From assembly GCF_032854445.1 (NCBI RefSeq), contig NC_088302.1, positions 54,406,046 through 54,470,045 of the forward strand: 64,000 nt of DNA. Direction: 5' to 3'. This document shows, piece after piece, positions 34,701 to 49,489 of the stretch. The translations under genes were made by a program, and so were the position numbers. The notes under the pieces were generated by a model, which saw nothing but the letters and a program-made list of their open reading frames with translations, searched no databases and was not told the origin of the DNA. Within the stretch, counting starts at the first letter, position 1; every line of letters starts with the position of its first letter. This DNA is from Liolophura sinensis. Its lineage: Eukaryota; Mollusca; Polyplacophora; Chitonida; Chitonidae.

Positions 34701-37700
34701 TAAATTACAAACTTCATGACTGTTTCTATAATGTGTTATAAAGTTTAGGTAAATGTGAAGGGAGGTATCTCAAAAAGTACTCAGTAGATGGCACTGAAGT
34801 TTTGCATTTGTGCATCTCCTAGGAATCTTTCTAATATTCATTCCATGAATTTTAAGTACACTTGTGCACATGTCTATAACATGGTCTTCGAATACAGGCT
34901 GGATATTGACATACATTTACCCCTGTACTTGTTACACTTCCAACAACACAAATATATTTTGAAAAGTGTACAATACAGTGTATTTAAAAAGTGCACGTCT
35001 TACAAGCTCCAACAGGTCACTCTAACTTTACCTGTTGTATTCAGCCTGTGCCTCAACCTTCACCTCAGCCTACCTCCATTATTGAACAAGTCATGACGTC
35101 TCCTGCTACTTCTGCATACTTCTTTCTTTTGTCCAATAACAGGTGATGCAATGTTAAACAAAATGTTAGATGTGGTATCTCAAAAAGTCATGCATATATT
35201 GAGCTCAGGGTTTGCACATATGTAGAGCACAGTAACGCAAGGGGGATATTCCATCACTGATACAGTGTATGCATATTAAATACCGTAAATTACAGAATTC
35301 TCGTCTTAGTGTATTGTGTTTTAGAATCAGTTAAACAACATGTTGGGTGTGGTATCTCAATAAGTACCGCATATATTAACCTGACATTTTACATGCATAT
35401 AAAGAACAGTGACACAAGGGAGATGTTCCATTGCTGATGCTCTTTGTGCATATTAGTTTTGTAAATAAGGAAATTCACTATTTCAGTACTCTGTGTATTG
35501 AGCTGAACTTTTGCATTCATGTGTCCCCTGCAGGTGAGCTCTCTAAGTTTGTATACTTTGTGTTTTATTTCATCATTGTGTGACTTTTTCACTGTATGTG
35601 TTTTTAAGCCTTGTTTTATGATGAAGGCTACCCTACGTTAAAACCTTGATACCTGTCCGAGTCAGAGGGCAAGGCCTGTATTTTTTGTATGTCTAATCAT
35701 TAGTTGACGTCTTGGAATTGATGTCAAGGTGCGCAATTAAATATGTGTGTTTTTTGTGTACTTTGTTTACAGACAATGGCGGGACTGGAGTGTGGTCACA
35801 AGTTTTGTGCTGAATGCTGGACTGAGTACCTTACAACTAAAATCATGGATGAGGGTATGGGACAGACAATATCATGTGCTGCTCACGGTTGTGATATCCT
35901 CGTTGATGATGCCACAGTAATGTGAGTATTTGATTTTAGAAACAAAATTACAATAGGTATTATTTTATCAGTCTACACAGAATGATGCCCTCAGAATACA
36001 CTTGTACAAATATTTTCAAACATGTAAAAAGAATTACAGTATAACAGTAATTTTTCTGCCTTCTGCACATTGCAGTGAAATTTTCTAAATTCAGTCAGAT
36101 TAATAAGGAGACTGACATGTGCTACCTGAAGAATATGTTTCTTTCGTGTTATGACTTAGATGTGTCTCATGAACAGACAGCTGGACGGGGGCACCGGCTA
36201 TCTAAAGGTCATTGTTAGGTGTTTTAACATCTGTATATAATGGTAGGCATTGCTTGGTAGTGGATAATGAAAGACAATAAGGACTTGACTCTTATCACCA
36301 GGTATTGTGCCCTGTTTGTAAATTGTGTGCATGGCGGTCCTACAGCAGGCATCTATACGCACATGCTCTGCTGAGCTTACTCATGCAGAACAACAGTCTG
36401 AAACTTGTGATGTACATCTACAAGTATTTACACTTCTCAAGAAGTCACAAGTAGTTTAATTTTCTACATGAGAGCTATATTAATCTAAATTTAATTTTGT
36501 TTCTGGATGAGCCTTGACATTCAGTTTTTTTTTCATTATGAAGCCCCAATTTTCATACAACCATCATTTATGGAATAGCCTCTCAAGTGTCGTGTTAACT
36601 GTGTAGAATGAATGTTTAAAGTATATGTAAATTTACATGTGTGACAGTAAATTTAAACCGGTTTAAACATGTTTTAGCCACAAGATGGCAGAAATATTGT
36701 GGAAATTAACTTCAGCCATGATTATTCATTCTTCAATTCATTTTCATTTTTTACTGTTATTAACAGGTTTTTATGTATAGTCACTTATTGTTGAGCAGAT
36801 GTTACAACATAATTTTCTTGTATGTTTCAGGAATTTAGTTAATGAGCCCAAAGTCAAATTAAAATATCAACAAATCATAACAAATAGTTTTGTAGAGGTA
36901 AGTCAAGTATTTTTGGATGATTCTGCACTTATGTATAAAATGAATTGATGAAAGGCTGAGTTACAGTATGACCATACATGTGTGTTTGTAAAGTGAGATC
37001 CTGAGTTGTATACCACAAAAAATGGTCTGAATGAAGGCAATATACATGTATTTAAGTTATCGATGAAAACATAAATGACACAAACACAGAATTTATTAAT
37101 ACAGAAGAAATGTCTGAAAAGTGTGCAGTGCACACATTCCTTAGCATGATGTATGTGAAACTGAAATTCTAGTGAGTACCGTTTAATTTGAGAAAATTTA
37201 ATGTCTTGAATGTCATCATTACATTTGACTAATAGTTGCTTACATTATATCATTTATCCAGTTTGTGCTTAATGCCTTTCGAGCATGTTACTCGTATTCA
37301 TGAAAAGTCACCATTTGCAAAATTTTGCAGTAGAAGTAACTCAAACTCAACTATCTTTTCTTTCAGTGTAATAAATTGTTACGCTGGTGCCCAGCTCCAG
37401 ATTGTGGCCATGCTGTGAAAGTAGCCTATTACGACAGTAAACCAGTCACCTGTCAGTGTGGCCACACATTCTGGTGAGTACACATGTACTTGTGGGAGAC
37501 ATAGTTTCAGGTTGATCTGTGCATGTACAGTGAATGATTGGGTTCATTGGCACTGTACAAATCAACATCTATCTTGGGTTCACTGAACACAGTTGCATTC
37601 GCCCAGTAAACTGAATTGGACATGATTCTTGTGGTCTTAAAGAACCTGATCTGTTTCGTTTTAGCTAGTATCTAGCCTACAGTTATCTGTAGCTTGTATC

Positions 37701-40700
37701 AGAACCAGCTGGAGTTGCTTTTGTTTTTGAACAGTTTGAAAATCTCTCAAGGCTTTTGGGGCTGGTTGTACAGTGTTAATGATATGATAAACTCTTGATG
37801 TAATATATTTCATTTAAAAATGCTCCCATGTTGTTTTTACAGTAATACTTATTCTTTGATTGTTTTCAGCTTTGCTTGTGGAGAGAATTGGCATGATCCA
37901 GTAAAATGTGTATGGCTGAAGAAATGGATCAAGAAATGTGATGATGATAGTGAAACATCCAATTGGATTGCTGCCAACACAAAGGTGTGTCTAAGACAAG
38001 TACATTAAAGGTTCACAGTTTGATTTTATTTTCATGTAAACGTATTCAGACATTATATCTTCCTCATCTACAATCATAATAAAAGGATATTTTTTTTCCC
38101 CCCAGATGACATTGTTTTTTTGTCTTATTTTATACTACCATGTATAAAGCCACCTTCTCATGGATTTGTCCATTTACTTACTTCATTGGTGTTTTACACC
38201 GTAATAAGTAAGAGATCATTTATACAATAGCTGTTAGGTTTATTGGTGGAGATAATCCTGACAAAACAACCTCACTTGAAATGGTCTCATGCTAATATCC
38301 AAGGATCACATGCAATTTATTCCAAGCAGTTGTCTCCCTTTGAGAGCTCTCTGGCGTCTGCTTGTTCGTAACGTAAACAACCAGATGGTGGTTATAGCTC
38401 CCTTATCGACATACAAATTTGGCGATTTACAGTGCAACTCAAAAAGAAACTGTTTTTTTTTTCGGTAGAAAAAAACATATGGTGCATGTTGTTGGGTGGG
38501 ACACCAGGAATTGCTCCCTCAGGAGAAGTGATATTCAACGAGGGCAGAGAAGCTTCTCTTGAGCTGACAATTCCTGATGTCTCACCCCACAGCATGCACG
38601 ATCAGTATATTATGCCATCTTCATATATAATGAATTATTTGTTTTGCTCTCATTTTTCTGTCTGCTGTCAAGAAGTTCTTTAGTCTGTTCTGCAAATTGA
38701 ATTGAGGACTGGTTAATTGGCACATGTTTACATGTATATGCTGCTGTTTTTGTTCACTGTAAACAATATTGAACTTGTGTTTAGGAATGTCCAAAGTGCC
38801 ACGTGACCATTGAGAAGGATGGAGGTTGTAACCACATGGTGTGTAAAAACCAGAACTGTAAGGCAGATTTCTGCTGGGTATGTCTTGGGCCCTGGGAACC
38901 ACATGGATCATCATGGTGAGCCAGCTGAGTGTCACTTGTTATAAAAAGAATTCCTCATTCAGGGGGACATAACTGGATGGTAGTGTGTGGGATGGCATTA
39001 ACAGGTGTCAAAACAATAAGGACCTGCCTGTGGTTTTAAACAATACATTCTTTCGTGCCAGAACTGTGAGCAGCTGGATTGAGAATAGCAGTATACTTGT
39101 TCTGGAATCTGTCTTCACAAGAACACCAGTTTTTTGCTTTTCACAGTTGCTTCAAAAGATAGAACTAATACTCCTGTAGAGTTATCCACATGTGCAAAGG
39201 TGGACTAAAGGCATGTTTTGTGTTTGTCAGGTATAACTGTAATAGGTACGATGAGGAAGAAGCTAAGAAGGCTCGTGATGCTCAGGAAGTTAGTGTGAGT
39301 ACAGAGCAATTGTTATTCTCTTCTACTCTGTCCTCTTAACATGTGCCAGGTTCAGTCGGTGGTGTTCTTACCTGGTAGGTGGTAAACCCTGGATATTTTC
39401 TAAGAGTAATGTGGTGGGGTGGGTTAACATCATCTGTTGTAGCAGTCTTAAGGCAGCATTATAGGCCTCATATGTCTTAGCGTTGTCAGAATGTGTTTGT
39501 GCAACTTTCACATCTGCCATCACATACATGTGCATTACACAGCGCGAATCCATTTTTTTTTTTATGGTTTTCAATAATATGTTAACAGTACACATCATTT
39601 ATTTCAACACCCATGTTCTGTTCTTTTCTCTACAGCGGTCAAGGGCTGCTCTTCAGCGGTATCTCTTCTACTGTAATCGTTACATGAACCATATGCAGAG
39701 TTTGAAATTTGAGCACAAGGTAGGAGCTTTGACTTATATCATTGGTCATTCAGTGCATAGTTTGATGCCGTTACACATGTATGTTTGCAATGAGAGGTTG
39801 TATTTTGAAATAGATTTATGTGAAATACAGACATAATAGCACCTGTTTTAAGGTGAAAGACAAAGGTAGACATGATGGGTCTGTGACTTCTTTCCCTTGA
39901 TATACTAGTAATATTTATGATAGTCAGGCTCAGTGTGCAATATATTCTAGTTGCAGTGAAATCAAATAAGATGAAGGAACATAACCATAGTTTAATGCTG
40001 TTGTAATCAGACGTGGTATCTGAGGTTGTAAAATAGCTGCATTATGGGTATAAAAATAAACTGAGATTTAAGCTACTGGCCATGTTTTTTTTCTCTTCTA
40101 ACTATTGTACTGCAAGGTGGTGTATCTTTTGACGTCGTGCTAATGGATCTTGATGTCTTATAAATTGACAGCTGTACATGTCAGTCCGTCAGAAAATGGA
40201 GGAAATGCAACAACACAATATGTCCTGGATAGAGGTGCAGTTCCTGAAGAAGGCCGTGGATGTCCTCTGTCAGTGTCGTCAGACTCTCATGTACACCTAT
40301 GTCTTCGCTTTTTACTTAAAGAAAAATAACCAGTCTATTATATTTGAGGTATGTATGTTATTAGGAACTAGTGAACATAGTCTTTGCAGATTTCTAGTGG
40401 TGATTTTAGAGAGCTGTTTTGACAGGGAGTTACACTTCTCAGGTTTATCATGTATTATTAAGGGCAGGACCAAAGATTGAGTTTAAGGCTAGCTTTGACT
40501 GTAACATTTCTTAAAATGTGACTGGCAAGCAGGCTGTCTCACAAAAACAATTCACAGTTTACATCATTAAAAACAGGTAAATGCACATCACAGCATGCCT
40601 GTCAATTACAGAAGGGCATTAACTCATTTACTTTCAGCAGAAAACATATCTACATTTTTGTGCCTGGTTCTGTATGCTTAAGGTAACTTTTGTAGCCATC

Positions 40701-43700
40701 TAGAGCTCTCCCAAACTATGTACCCATTGTTGGCTTTTCCTTTGATACAATTGATACAACAGTGTGCTGGTTATTAAAAAGAAATATGTGCAGGTGTTTT
40801 TGCCTGACATGCCCATGCCCTTGAGTTCTGCTTTCATTTAATATTCGTTTAGTTTTGTGTCACGAAAGGTGATCGAATGTGCTTGCGCAGTTTTGAGAAT
40901 CGTGACGGTAAATGTCACATACCAGTCGGTAATTTGATTACCTTTGACAGTGTATGTAACAAACAGATTTACACCATTTAAGGTAGCCTACATTGATGTA
41001 TTTAACAGCTCCTAATAATATATAGGCCTACCTTACGGCAATCGAGCGCTTTGTTAGTCACCTATACAGTGAAAATAAAGAATGTGGAAATTATCAGGCG
41101 GCGGATATGCCATTTGATCTTGTCCCTAGGGCTATAGATAAGGGGCATGCAGGCGTAAATGTGTGTAAAATTACATGACACGCTTCTAAAATTAAAACAG
41201 AGCGTACTGAATAGGCATAACGATTTGTGTGTAAGCCTAAGCTCCTGAAAGCAATAGCGTACATGCGAGAGTTAAAGCAAACAGTCCAGTCAGAATTGAA
41301 AGTAGATCTCCATAGTGGTTTACATGTGCGACGCTATCCACGACCTGTTAGTTTTCGGAAACCGAAGGTTACAGCAAAGGCTCACTTACCACTACCTTTC
41401 GTTGTGGAGAATGACTACTGTGATGTCTGTATTTGTGACATTTTGTAGTGTTTGCTGTGAAGAAGATGAAGCAGGGGCTAAAAAAAATTTGGGTCATTTG
41501 GGTTACTATGCAGCAAGTTTTGCTACTGTACTGCATTAAATCATGCTGATATGGCTGCCAATGTATGGTTTTAATTCTACACTGATCGTTAGTTATTTGT
41601 GCTATGTCAAAGTGTCATCGAGGGTCCAGTTTCCAAGGTGTACATGTATTGTTGTTTTCTGAGGAGAGAAGTGATGCAATGCAATGAAATACAATGATCT
41701 TGAGAACAGCTAGTGTTCAGAAACATTTTACATTTATACTATATATTGCCAATAAAAAAAGCACAAATAATAAATTTTTGTCTTCTTATGTAGGGCTAGA
41801 TTTGGATTTAGCATATCAAGCGTATCATGCATGGTTTGATACCAAAATGGCAGTTGTTCGTGTATACACAAATGTTCGACAGGTAAAATAAAATTACCAG
41901 TCGCATTAGGCAAGTCACCATAGAATGAAATGATACTGCACCCCCTGCTATCGAAACAAAATGAAAAGGCAAAGTTGTCATTGAGTGAGTTATTGGAATA
42001 AACTCAGAAGGCCTACAGGTTGAGGTGTATCATAATAAATAAATGTAGGCCTATGAGTGTCGTTCAGAATTATTCCTGTTGAGGAAGAGCTGAAATAATT
42101 TATTCCAGAATGTGATGACAAATCAGAATTGTGGGCAATCAACATGTACATACCTATACTTGTCCTATATTTAACTACAAGAATCTCTGTACCGGTGTGT
42201 CTATGTAGACCTATACGTGTACGCACATGTATGTCTTTCATTATTCTCACCCCCTTCACTTAATCAACCTCAAACTTTCCAGGTGTATTGCTGGGGACCC
42301 AAAATAGTGAAGTGTTGAGTATGTTCAAAAAATGTGTACTGTGATAGGCTTACCCAGTATCCTCTCTCTTGGAAAAATGGGGAGTAGGGCACTACCTCAG
42401 AAAATTATCTGTAGCACAGCTTGACCCCTTGGGTTACTGCCCCATCGTTGATGCTCCTAATTGTGTAAAAGCCAATAAACTTATTGTTCAAAGATTTTCA
42501 TGGTTTGTTGAAAAAGTTACCTGTTCAATTGTGCAATGAGCTGTTAATTATGTTTGTTGTATGTGATGAACATTTGGATATAATTCTGAAAAGATAAAAA
42601 AAATAGGTCGACCCATTGCACATGTATTTTTGTGTCCTTAACATATTTGTACTGTTGAGGTACAGCTGTACAAGAGCAAAACATGTATTGTATTGCGATA
42701 TGTTGCCTTGATCTGCTGCCATATATTATGAAGATTTTCATGCTCACACTATTACCAAACAAATAGAAATAGTTACGAAATAGCTGCAAAAAAACATTTC
42801 AGGAAAATGTCTACATTCTTATATTATGTTCTGATGCAATTTATTCTATGTAAAGTCACGTTATAGTGAGGTGGGGCTGGGTCCTCCATTACAGACAAAA
42901 TAACTGATAGGCCCTTTGTGGGTGGAGAAGACCAATGAATTGTACTAGAAGACAGTTGGTCGTTACTTACAAGCAAAATAAAAACAGAAGAAGAGCAAAA
43001 GACCCATTTCACAGCCCTTGGACTCCAGTTTGATTAATACAGTTAATATTCAGGAAACCTTTATCTTAGTTCCTTTTCTTACATTAAGGATGGTAGAGCT
43101 GGTCAGTTCAGTGTGCATCAAATACCAGTAAAGGACTGCATGGTGTTACTTTGTGTTTGCAGGAGAATCAGAAGGACTTGGAGAATGTGACTGAGCAGTT
43201 GTCTGAATACCTGGAGAGAGATATAACGTCTGACATTTTGGTAGATATCAAACAGAAGGTCCAGGATAAATACAGGTGAGTGCCCAGTGCCAGAGCAGAT
43301 GCTTTATTGGTCAGATCATCCCATCAGCAAAGGTACCTTGAATTTTTTTATTCAGACATTGTATGCATAGCAAATTTGAATGATAACTTTCTGAATTTTC
43401 CAAATATTTGGCGTTGCAACAGGCTGCAGGTCGTTTGTTTGTGCTGATCACTGCAGAAATCACAATTGATAAAAAGCTCAACAGCAAATAGGAGCTTTTG
43501 AAAGCAGTTGTAGAGGTACACCCTGGCGTAACTCTTAGTGAAGATGTATGCCTTTTTGGTTTTTCAAGAGGTGTGAGGTTACAAAAGCTGTAGTTATAGA
43601 AATGTTTCATACTAGAGAGGTGAGAATATGTTTACGTAATGCCGTACTCAGTGTACATTGATGTTGTTTGTATTGTTTGTATATAGGTACTGTGAAAGCA

Positions 43701-43774
43701 GAAGGAAGGTGCTGCTAGATCATGTCCACGAGGGTTACGAGAAGGAGCTATGGGATTACCAGGAATCTCTGTAA
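31792..43774 (+). CDS. ARIH1: Ariadne-1 RBR E3 ubiquitin-protein ligase, 14 exons
   Basis: Exons: 31792-32007, 33014-33081, 33207-33303, 34039-34113, 35773-35921, 36831-36897, 37367-37473, 37870-37984, 38785-38915, 39231-39294, 39636-39719, 40172-40348, 43163-43275, 43687-43774. All junctions are GT/AG and phases agree; the sum is 1,551 nt, or 516 residues. The start [11 protein letters not shown] opens an acidic N-terminus. A UBA-like region follows ([20 protein letters not shown]), then RING1 from C142, the IBR, and RING2 with the catalytic cysteine at about C313 ([10 protein letters not shown]). The C-terminal Ariadne domain has [20 protein letters not shown]. Family knowledge: RBR ligases take ubiquitin from UBE2L3-type E2s onto that cysteine, and Ariadne-1 works with neddylated cullin-RING ligases while its own domain keeps it inhibited. 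The N-terminus is shorter than in vertebrates, lacking the glycine-rich tract. The gene looks intact. Confidence 0.97.
33469..33743 (+). mobile_element. full-length tRNA-derived SINE in ARIH1 intron 3
   Basis: The head has an A box (GTGGCTCAGTCGGTTAGCG) and a B box (GAGTTCAAGTCC). The body reads GCAACCTGCGGATGGTC, CCCGGTTTCCACCCACCATA and CTTGAGTACGGCGTAAAACA, and it ends in (AAAT)n. It is bounded by ACAAAACAACATTG (33,455-33,468) and ACAAAATAACATTG (33,744-33,757), a 14-bp target-site duplication with one mismatch, so this copy is fairly young. It is transcribed within the ARIH1 pre-mRNA in sense orientation. Confidence 0.9.
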
Positions 43775-45440
43775 TCAACAAGATAGTTCATCTCTAACAC
43801 CTTAATCTTCACTCTCCTGCATTGACATATCTGTTGTGGATTGTGGGCAAGCAGAATTCATTTTGATGTTGTATAAAGATATTTAAGATTGACTTTTGTA
43901 ATTTGTATTACTGAGAGCAGTGTGGCCGATCTTGTGCTGACAGTGTTACAACAGTGGATGATGTAATTGAAACTTTGTACAGACATTTGTCCTGGAGGCA
44001 AGACTTGGAAATGATGGATATTTTGTGGTCTCGGCCCCATAGTTGTTTGACTTTGGTTATAAGTTTGAATGTTCATGGTTAGGTTTTAGGTTATTCTGGA
44101 CAATTGGCAGTATATTTTTGTGATGAAATGTACTTGTAGAGTTTATGCCGCTTTATGTTCCCTGTTCTTAAATAACTTCACCAAATATTTCAGAAACAAG
44201 ATATTTTCATGGGCTGGTATGTTTTTATGTGAAAACTCATAGGATGCAATAATTGTTTTGTCACTAGTTCTTATAATGATAATCTGCTATTTAATTTTGT
44301 AACTAAGCACAGTCCTTTCTCTATATCAGCCCCGTCGTCTTCCACTACAGGTTACATGTAGGATCAAGTTCCATACGCATATTGTTTATACATTGGCGAC
44401 ATCTTTAATACAGTCCTGATTTCTAGTTGTTTTTTGTTTTTTTTTCAGAATTCCTCTATTGTTTTGAATTATGTGGTTCTGTCAGTTACATAGACTTATT
44501 TGACTAGTAGAAGGTAATTTGTTTTGTAATAAGAGTCAAAACAGATTTAGAATTGGTGGTATTGAAGGTTATATGTTACAAAAATGTGAATGTTTCATAG
44601 AACCATAGAAACCTTTAACTGATAAACGTGGCTTCACGAGTTCCTACATTTATGGGTCTTTTGTTTTAATTTGGCATGTCGTGTCTATGGTATTCAAGCT
44701 AATTTGGTAATTTGTCCGGCAGATCATATGCTCTCTTTGTGAGCATGCATGTTTAGCGTTCACGTTGACATAAAGTGTAACTACATGTAAATTTTGTCAA
44801 GGGTCATCATTTATATTGTTGGCTCTGTGCTATAATTGGAGAATGGAATGAATTGATTGCTTGTACTCCAGAAATTAAAAGGCATTCACATCTGCTGACA
44901 AGTCATCCAAACATTATTAACAGGGTGAAAGAAACAACTGAAGTCATTCCATGTGAATTATTGTTTGCACATGATACATGTATGTGTGAATGTTATGCTG
45001 TTGTCCTGTCTCAGTTCATAGCATGAAAATGCTAGAGAGACACTTACAGGGATGGAGTTAGTTTGTATACCGTCTATTTTCTGTATGATCTCCTCTGTCA
45101 GCAAAGTGGTATTGCACAAGGTAATATGGGTTATCACATATATATAAATGAAGGAATGTGCTCTTTGGAAAATGTAATTATTTAATCTGAAACTGTTACA
45201 GTTATATTATTTTTCTTTGTTCTATTCTGTTTTTAAAACTCTAGTGCTTTTCTTGCATGTGTGATATTGGATGAAACTCTGACCTTGATTACAAAAGTAT
45301 CATTGGCTGATTTGGTACAGTATGTCTGTCAGCTCTCCTGTCTTTTGGCATTGTAAAGTTGTGTATTAATCCCACTCCTGTTTCATATACATAAAATGTA
45401 GATAAAATTTATCCCAAAAATAAAGGATAAATCTCTGGTT
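43775..45440 (+). other. ARIH1 3' untranslated region (approximate)
   Basis: The sequence after the stop has no coding content and runs to an AATAAA at 45,419-45,424. A possible earlier signal, ATTAAA, lies near 44,875. The end is inferred from the polyadenylation signal only. Confidence 0.5.
45419..45424 (+). terminator. candidate polyadenylation signal of ARIH1
   Basis: AATAAA is followed by a T-rich stretch (TCTCTGGTTTTACC, then TTTCTGTTC), as expected for a cleavage and polyadenylation region. Confidence 0.45.
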
Positions 45441-48400
45441 TTACCACATTTCTGTTCTACTGTTGTTATACTTGCGTAACTGCTGGACAGGTAACATTGT
45501 TAACTGATGGCGGAAATGTTTTTCATGTGTCCGCTGGTCAGCCCCCCTGGGGAGAAGGAAACTCACAAAACTCATCCCCACAACAAAGTGGTCCAAAGCT
45601 AGGTACTCTAGGGTTCTTTCCTGTAGCACATCACACTTTAAGGTGTATGCATCACCACAAAGCACTGCAGCGTCATAGCGGAAAACAATGTATTGTACTG
45701 CAATTTGGACCTTTTGTGTGGCCTGTCAGTCTCCCGCCAAAGGGTTAGCAGGCTTAAATCCAGCCCTCGTAGGTTCGACCTTAAGTAGGTTTGTCAGGTA
45801 CATGTATCTCACAAAGGTGGTTGTTTACTGTGGTTTCATCCACCCATAAAACCTGCCAAATGTTGTACAAGTCTAGTGACATGGGCTGCATTGTTCTACT
45901 TTCATGAACACTTTATAAAGCAGTGTGACCACAATAATTTGTTTCTCACTAGCTGCATCACCAGACAACCAGAGAGGGTTGGAGGAAACACCACACCTTT
46001 TCAGCTGACAAGTAGGACAACAGATGATCCGTAAGGTTCTGCAAGGCTGTGATAGTAAAGGTAATTAGCCCTTCAGAGCTAGATTTGGTGATGTACTGGT
46101 AACTGCTTAGGTACAGGGCTTAAATGTACAGGTTTTTTGTTGTAGGGGGGGGGGGGACTCTTTGAGTACTCGGTCAGCCGGGGCCCAAGCAGCAATAAAC
46201 ATTCCTGTATTTCCAACTGAAATCTTTCCCTTTATATCATGACCATGGCTTACACTCAACTTCGTTGAGCACATGGCCTGTCATCAAATATCAGTATTGT
46301 TGGGGAACTATTTAATAACATAAAGCACTTCGTTGCTTATTTGGCTGTGGTGGCACATCCAGTCAAATTGAGGGCATGTATGTCTTACCAGCCAGCATTT
46401 TATACCAAAAGCAGGAGATATTTAAAGAGAGGATGCATGTTCACGACAAAAATATCATGGACACAATCAGTTAATACAGTATATGCAATAACATTTATTA
46501 TCAAGCTTTTTTTGAGCAAAAATAAAGCATCCTTCAGGCAGGTACTATATTTTCATTGCTACAGTACATTTAGTTTCATTTTAAATTTACCATCTTGTAA
46601 AAAAAAACTGTCCTAATGCAATGTAGTTAATGAAACTGGAACAATTACACTTTCATACTGTTCATACTGTACTTAGTGATGTTGGATGCCTCATACCAAT
46701 ACCGATGATAATAAATTAAAGTAATTTACTTTTAAAAGATAAATAAAAATAGCTGAAATGTGGAAGGCTTTAAGGAAATCTACTATACAACTATACAACA
46801 GAAAGACAATTATCCGTTGTCTTGGGAAGGAGAGTCAACTGTACAACTGGAACAAGACTAGTGCATTCCCAAACATAAATATGAATGATGAAATGTATAA
46901 GCACCACAAAAAATTTCTATGGTGTGAATAACAGTATTGTAAATTTACATTCTGCCTGATTTCAGATTTTGAAATTATTTCACACTTTTTTATCCCATGA
47001 TAAAGCAATCATGGTTTACAAAAATGAAAAATATTGTAGTGAGCGATGAATATTTCTGGGTTTCCACTTACATCAGTGGAGTATTCTGAAGCCTGACACA
47101 AACCTTTGCTGTTACATAATGGTTTAAATGTTTCCATCAATCTTGACAACTTCCTTCGAACAGTCACCTATATTCCCATGATATCCCTCAATCATGCACA
47201 CATGTACAGTGAAGAATAAGCCTGGTGCATGCATGAGAGGCCAAAACACTCAGACAATTGGCCCATCCACAACTTATAGGCAAATTCCACGTACAAGTTT
47301 TCATCTACACACATACAATAGAACCATTTCAATAATATTATGAATATTGGAGCAATAAGTACATGGCATATCCTTTGAACATTTAATTGAGATGTCTGGC
47401 CCAATGTTCTGTGTACCACAGAATGTACAGTAGTATCTACATGGAAGATGTCCATCACATCTGATACAATCCAGAACAAATGATGGCCCTTTTTCTATGG
47501 ATCATAATTAATATTAAATGTACAAGTTTGCATTTGGATCAAAATCCCCATTCACAGGTCCTGTAACAACAGGTATCTGCAGAGTGTGGCATTCACAAAT
47601 GTTTTAATTAGGTCAAAATGATTTCACAAACCTTGAATACCTATCAAAATCAGAGTCTGTCTCTCAAGGCTAAGATCTTTAAAATGAATTAAACCACTTA
47701 AAAGCAAATTTCACATGTACATCAATATGTAGACCTGAGGATGTGCAGTTTTAAGAACAGAGATTTGCATGGTAGCAAGGCTTCAGTATACCAAAGAGCT
47801 CACCTGCAGGAGACACATGAATACAAAACTTCAGATCAAAACGTAAAGTACACGCTCAATACACACTCAATACATGCTCAATACACTCTCAATACACACT
47901 CAATACACACTCAATACACGCTCAATACATGCTCAATACACGCTCAATACACACTCAATACATGCTCAATACACACTCAATACGCGCTCAATACATGCTC
48001 AATACATGGTCAATACACGCTCAATTCATGCTCAATACACGCTCAATACATGCTCAATGCATGCTCGATACATGCAGAAACTAAAGCACAAGATCCATTC
48101 ACAAAACAGACCTACAGGCTGCTGACAGACAGACATGAGAATCAATATGTCCTCCCTGTTTTATATTTTTAACTTGCTTCCAACAAACTGTACGCCTGAC
48201 CAGTGTACTCTGACAGCTACATGTGTACATTGCTGGATAAGTTTTTCTTTGCTTTGTATTTACACTGCTTTACATGTACATGAAACTGCTTCCTAAACTA
48301 CTCACATCAGTCATCTTTTGTTAAATCTGTTTGCAATCACAATAAAACTGTATCTCAGCTTTAAAATATATCATCTTTCTTTATTTTCTGTTAATCCTAT

Positions 48401-49489
48401 AAAATACCAGTTCCAACAGGATGATATTTGGAGGATAAAAGACATAAAATCCAGATAAACTATTTACTATATAATTCATGAATGAAGAGACACACACACA
48501 TATATATATATATATTTATGTAAAAATCTTATGGGTTATTGACTGTGATATAAATATATTTAAATTTACATTTTCTGAGCATCACTGACTATTAAAATTT
48601 CATACATTTACTGTTAAAAATACACGTATCTATACACAAAAAATACATTTATACACAATAAAAACACATGTATATATACATACACAAACGGTACAGTCCA
48701 TTTCATGTTTACTTTCTAAGTACATATACTTCAAGGTAAACCTGTCTACAAAGGTCAATCTCAGATGCCTGGAGTCAATATCTCAAGTGGAAGTGGAACA
48801 TACATGATAACGTCCACGGTTCACCTCAAGAATCTGTTAACTCAGTCATACTTCAGAAAGACACTGTTAGCAACTGTTTCTTTCTAACAGTCTAAATGTG
48901 TAAAACAATACAGCTTGTCCCTTATATCAATATCAAAATCTATCATCAAATGTAACTTAACTGGACTAAGTCCAGCTGGTCCGTCTGTTCAACAACAACG
49001 TGTGATAATGGATATGACGAGAATGTCTCAAAAAGAGTTCATAGGAATTCATAAACACTTAACAAATCATAAAACATAACAAGTATTGTATATGGTAACA
49101 GCACTAAAATTCTGTAATATATGTACAAATACACTACTGGGTTAGACTTGGTTTTGTTTAATCTAAATGATTCACAACCTGATTGGTTGATGTAACATGC
49201 AGAGACTTGTAAATTTAAGTAGCACTCTGATATAAGTCTGAAAGCCAACATGTAGAAGTGCACATGAATTCCTCTCCAAGATGCAGCAACATGATTTATT
49301 TTATATAACAGCCATCAAGTGCCAGAAATCTTGTACGTCAGCTGGTCCAAGAAGTAACTTCTTTCCTTCTGCACTTACATACATATACATTTTATCTTAT
49401 ACAAGGGTGGTCAAGTAAGTTTTATGGGTGAACAAAACCAGGCTTGATTGAGTAACCTTCAATCATTGGCAGATTAATGACAAACTTTC
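45441..49489. other. intergenic DNA between the two host genes
   Basis: No exon with family motifs is seen on either strand. The stretch holds an 11-bp minisatellite (47,852-48,076), a G run near 46,146 and short TA runs near 48,500. Confidence 0.5.
47852..48076. repeat. 11-bp minisatellite CTCAATACAYN
   Basis: About 20 tandem copies of an 11-bp unit, CTCAATACACG / CTCAATACATG / CTCAATACACA. The open frames over it are repeat artefacts. Confidence 0.9.

Noticed and set aside
47852-48076. CRISPR-like array
   Set aside because: The units are contiguous with no unique spacers and the genome is eukaryotic. The same holds for the 25-, 33-, 47- and 54-bp arrays.
47741-48172. 143-codon frame with SIHTQYTLNT repeats
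   Set aside because: It lies over an 11-bp minisatellite; the frame is open by composition only.
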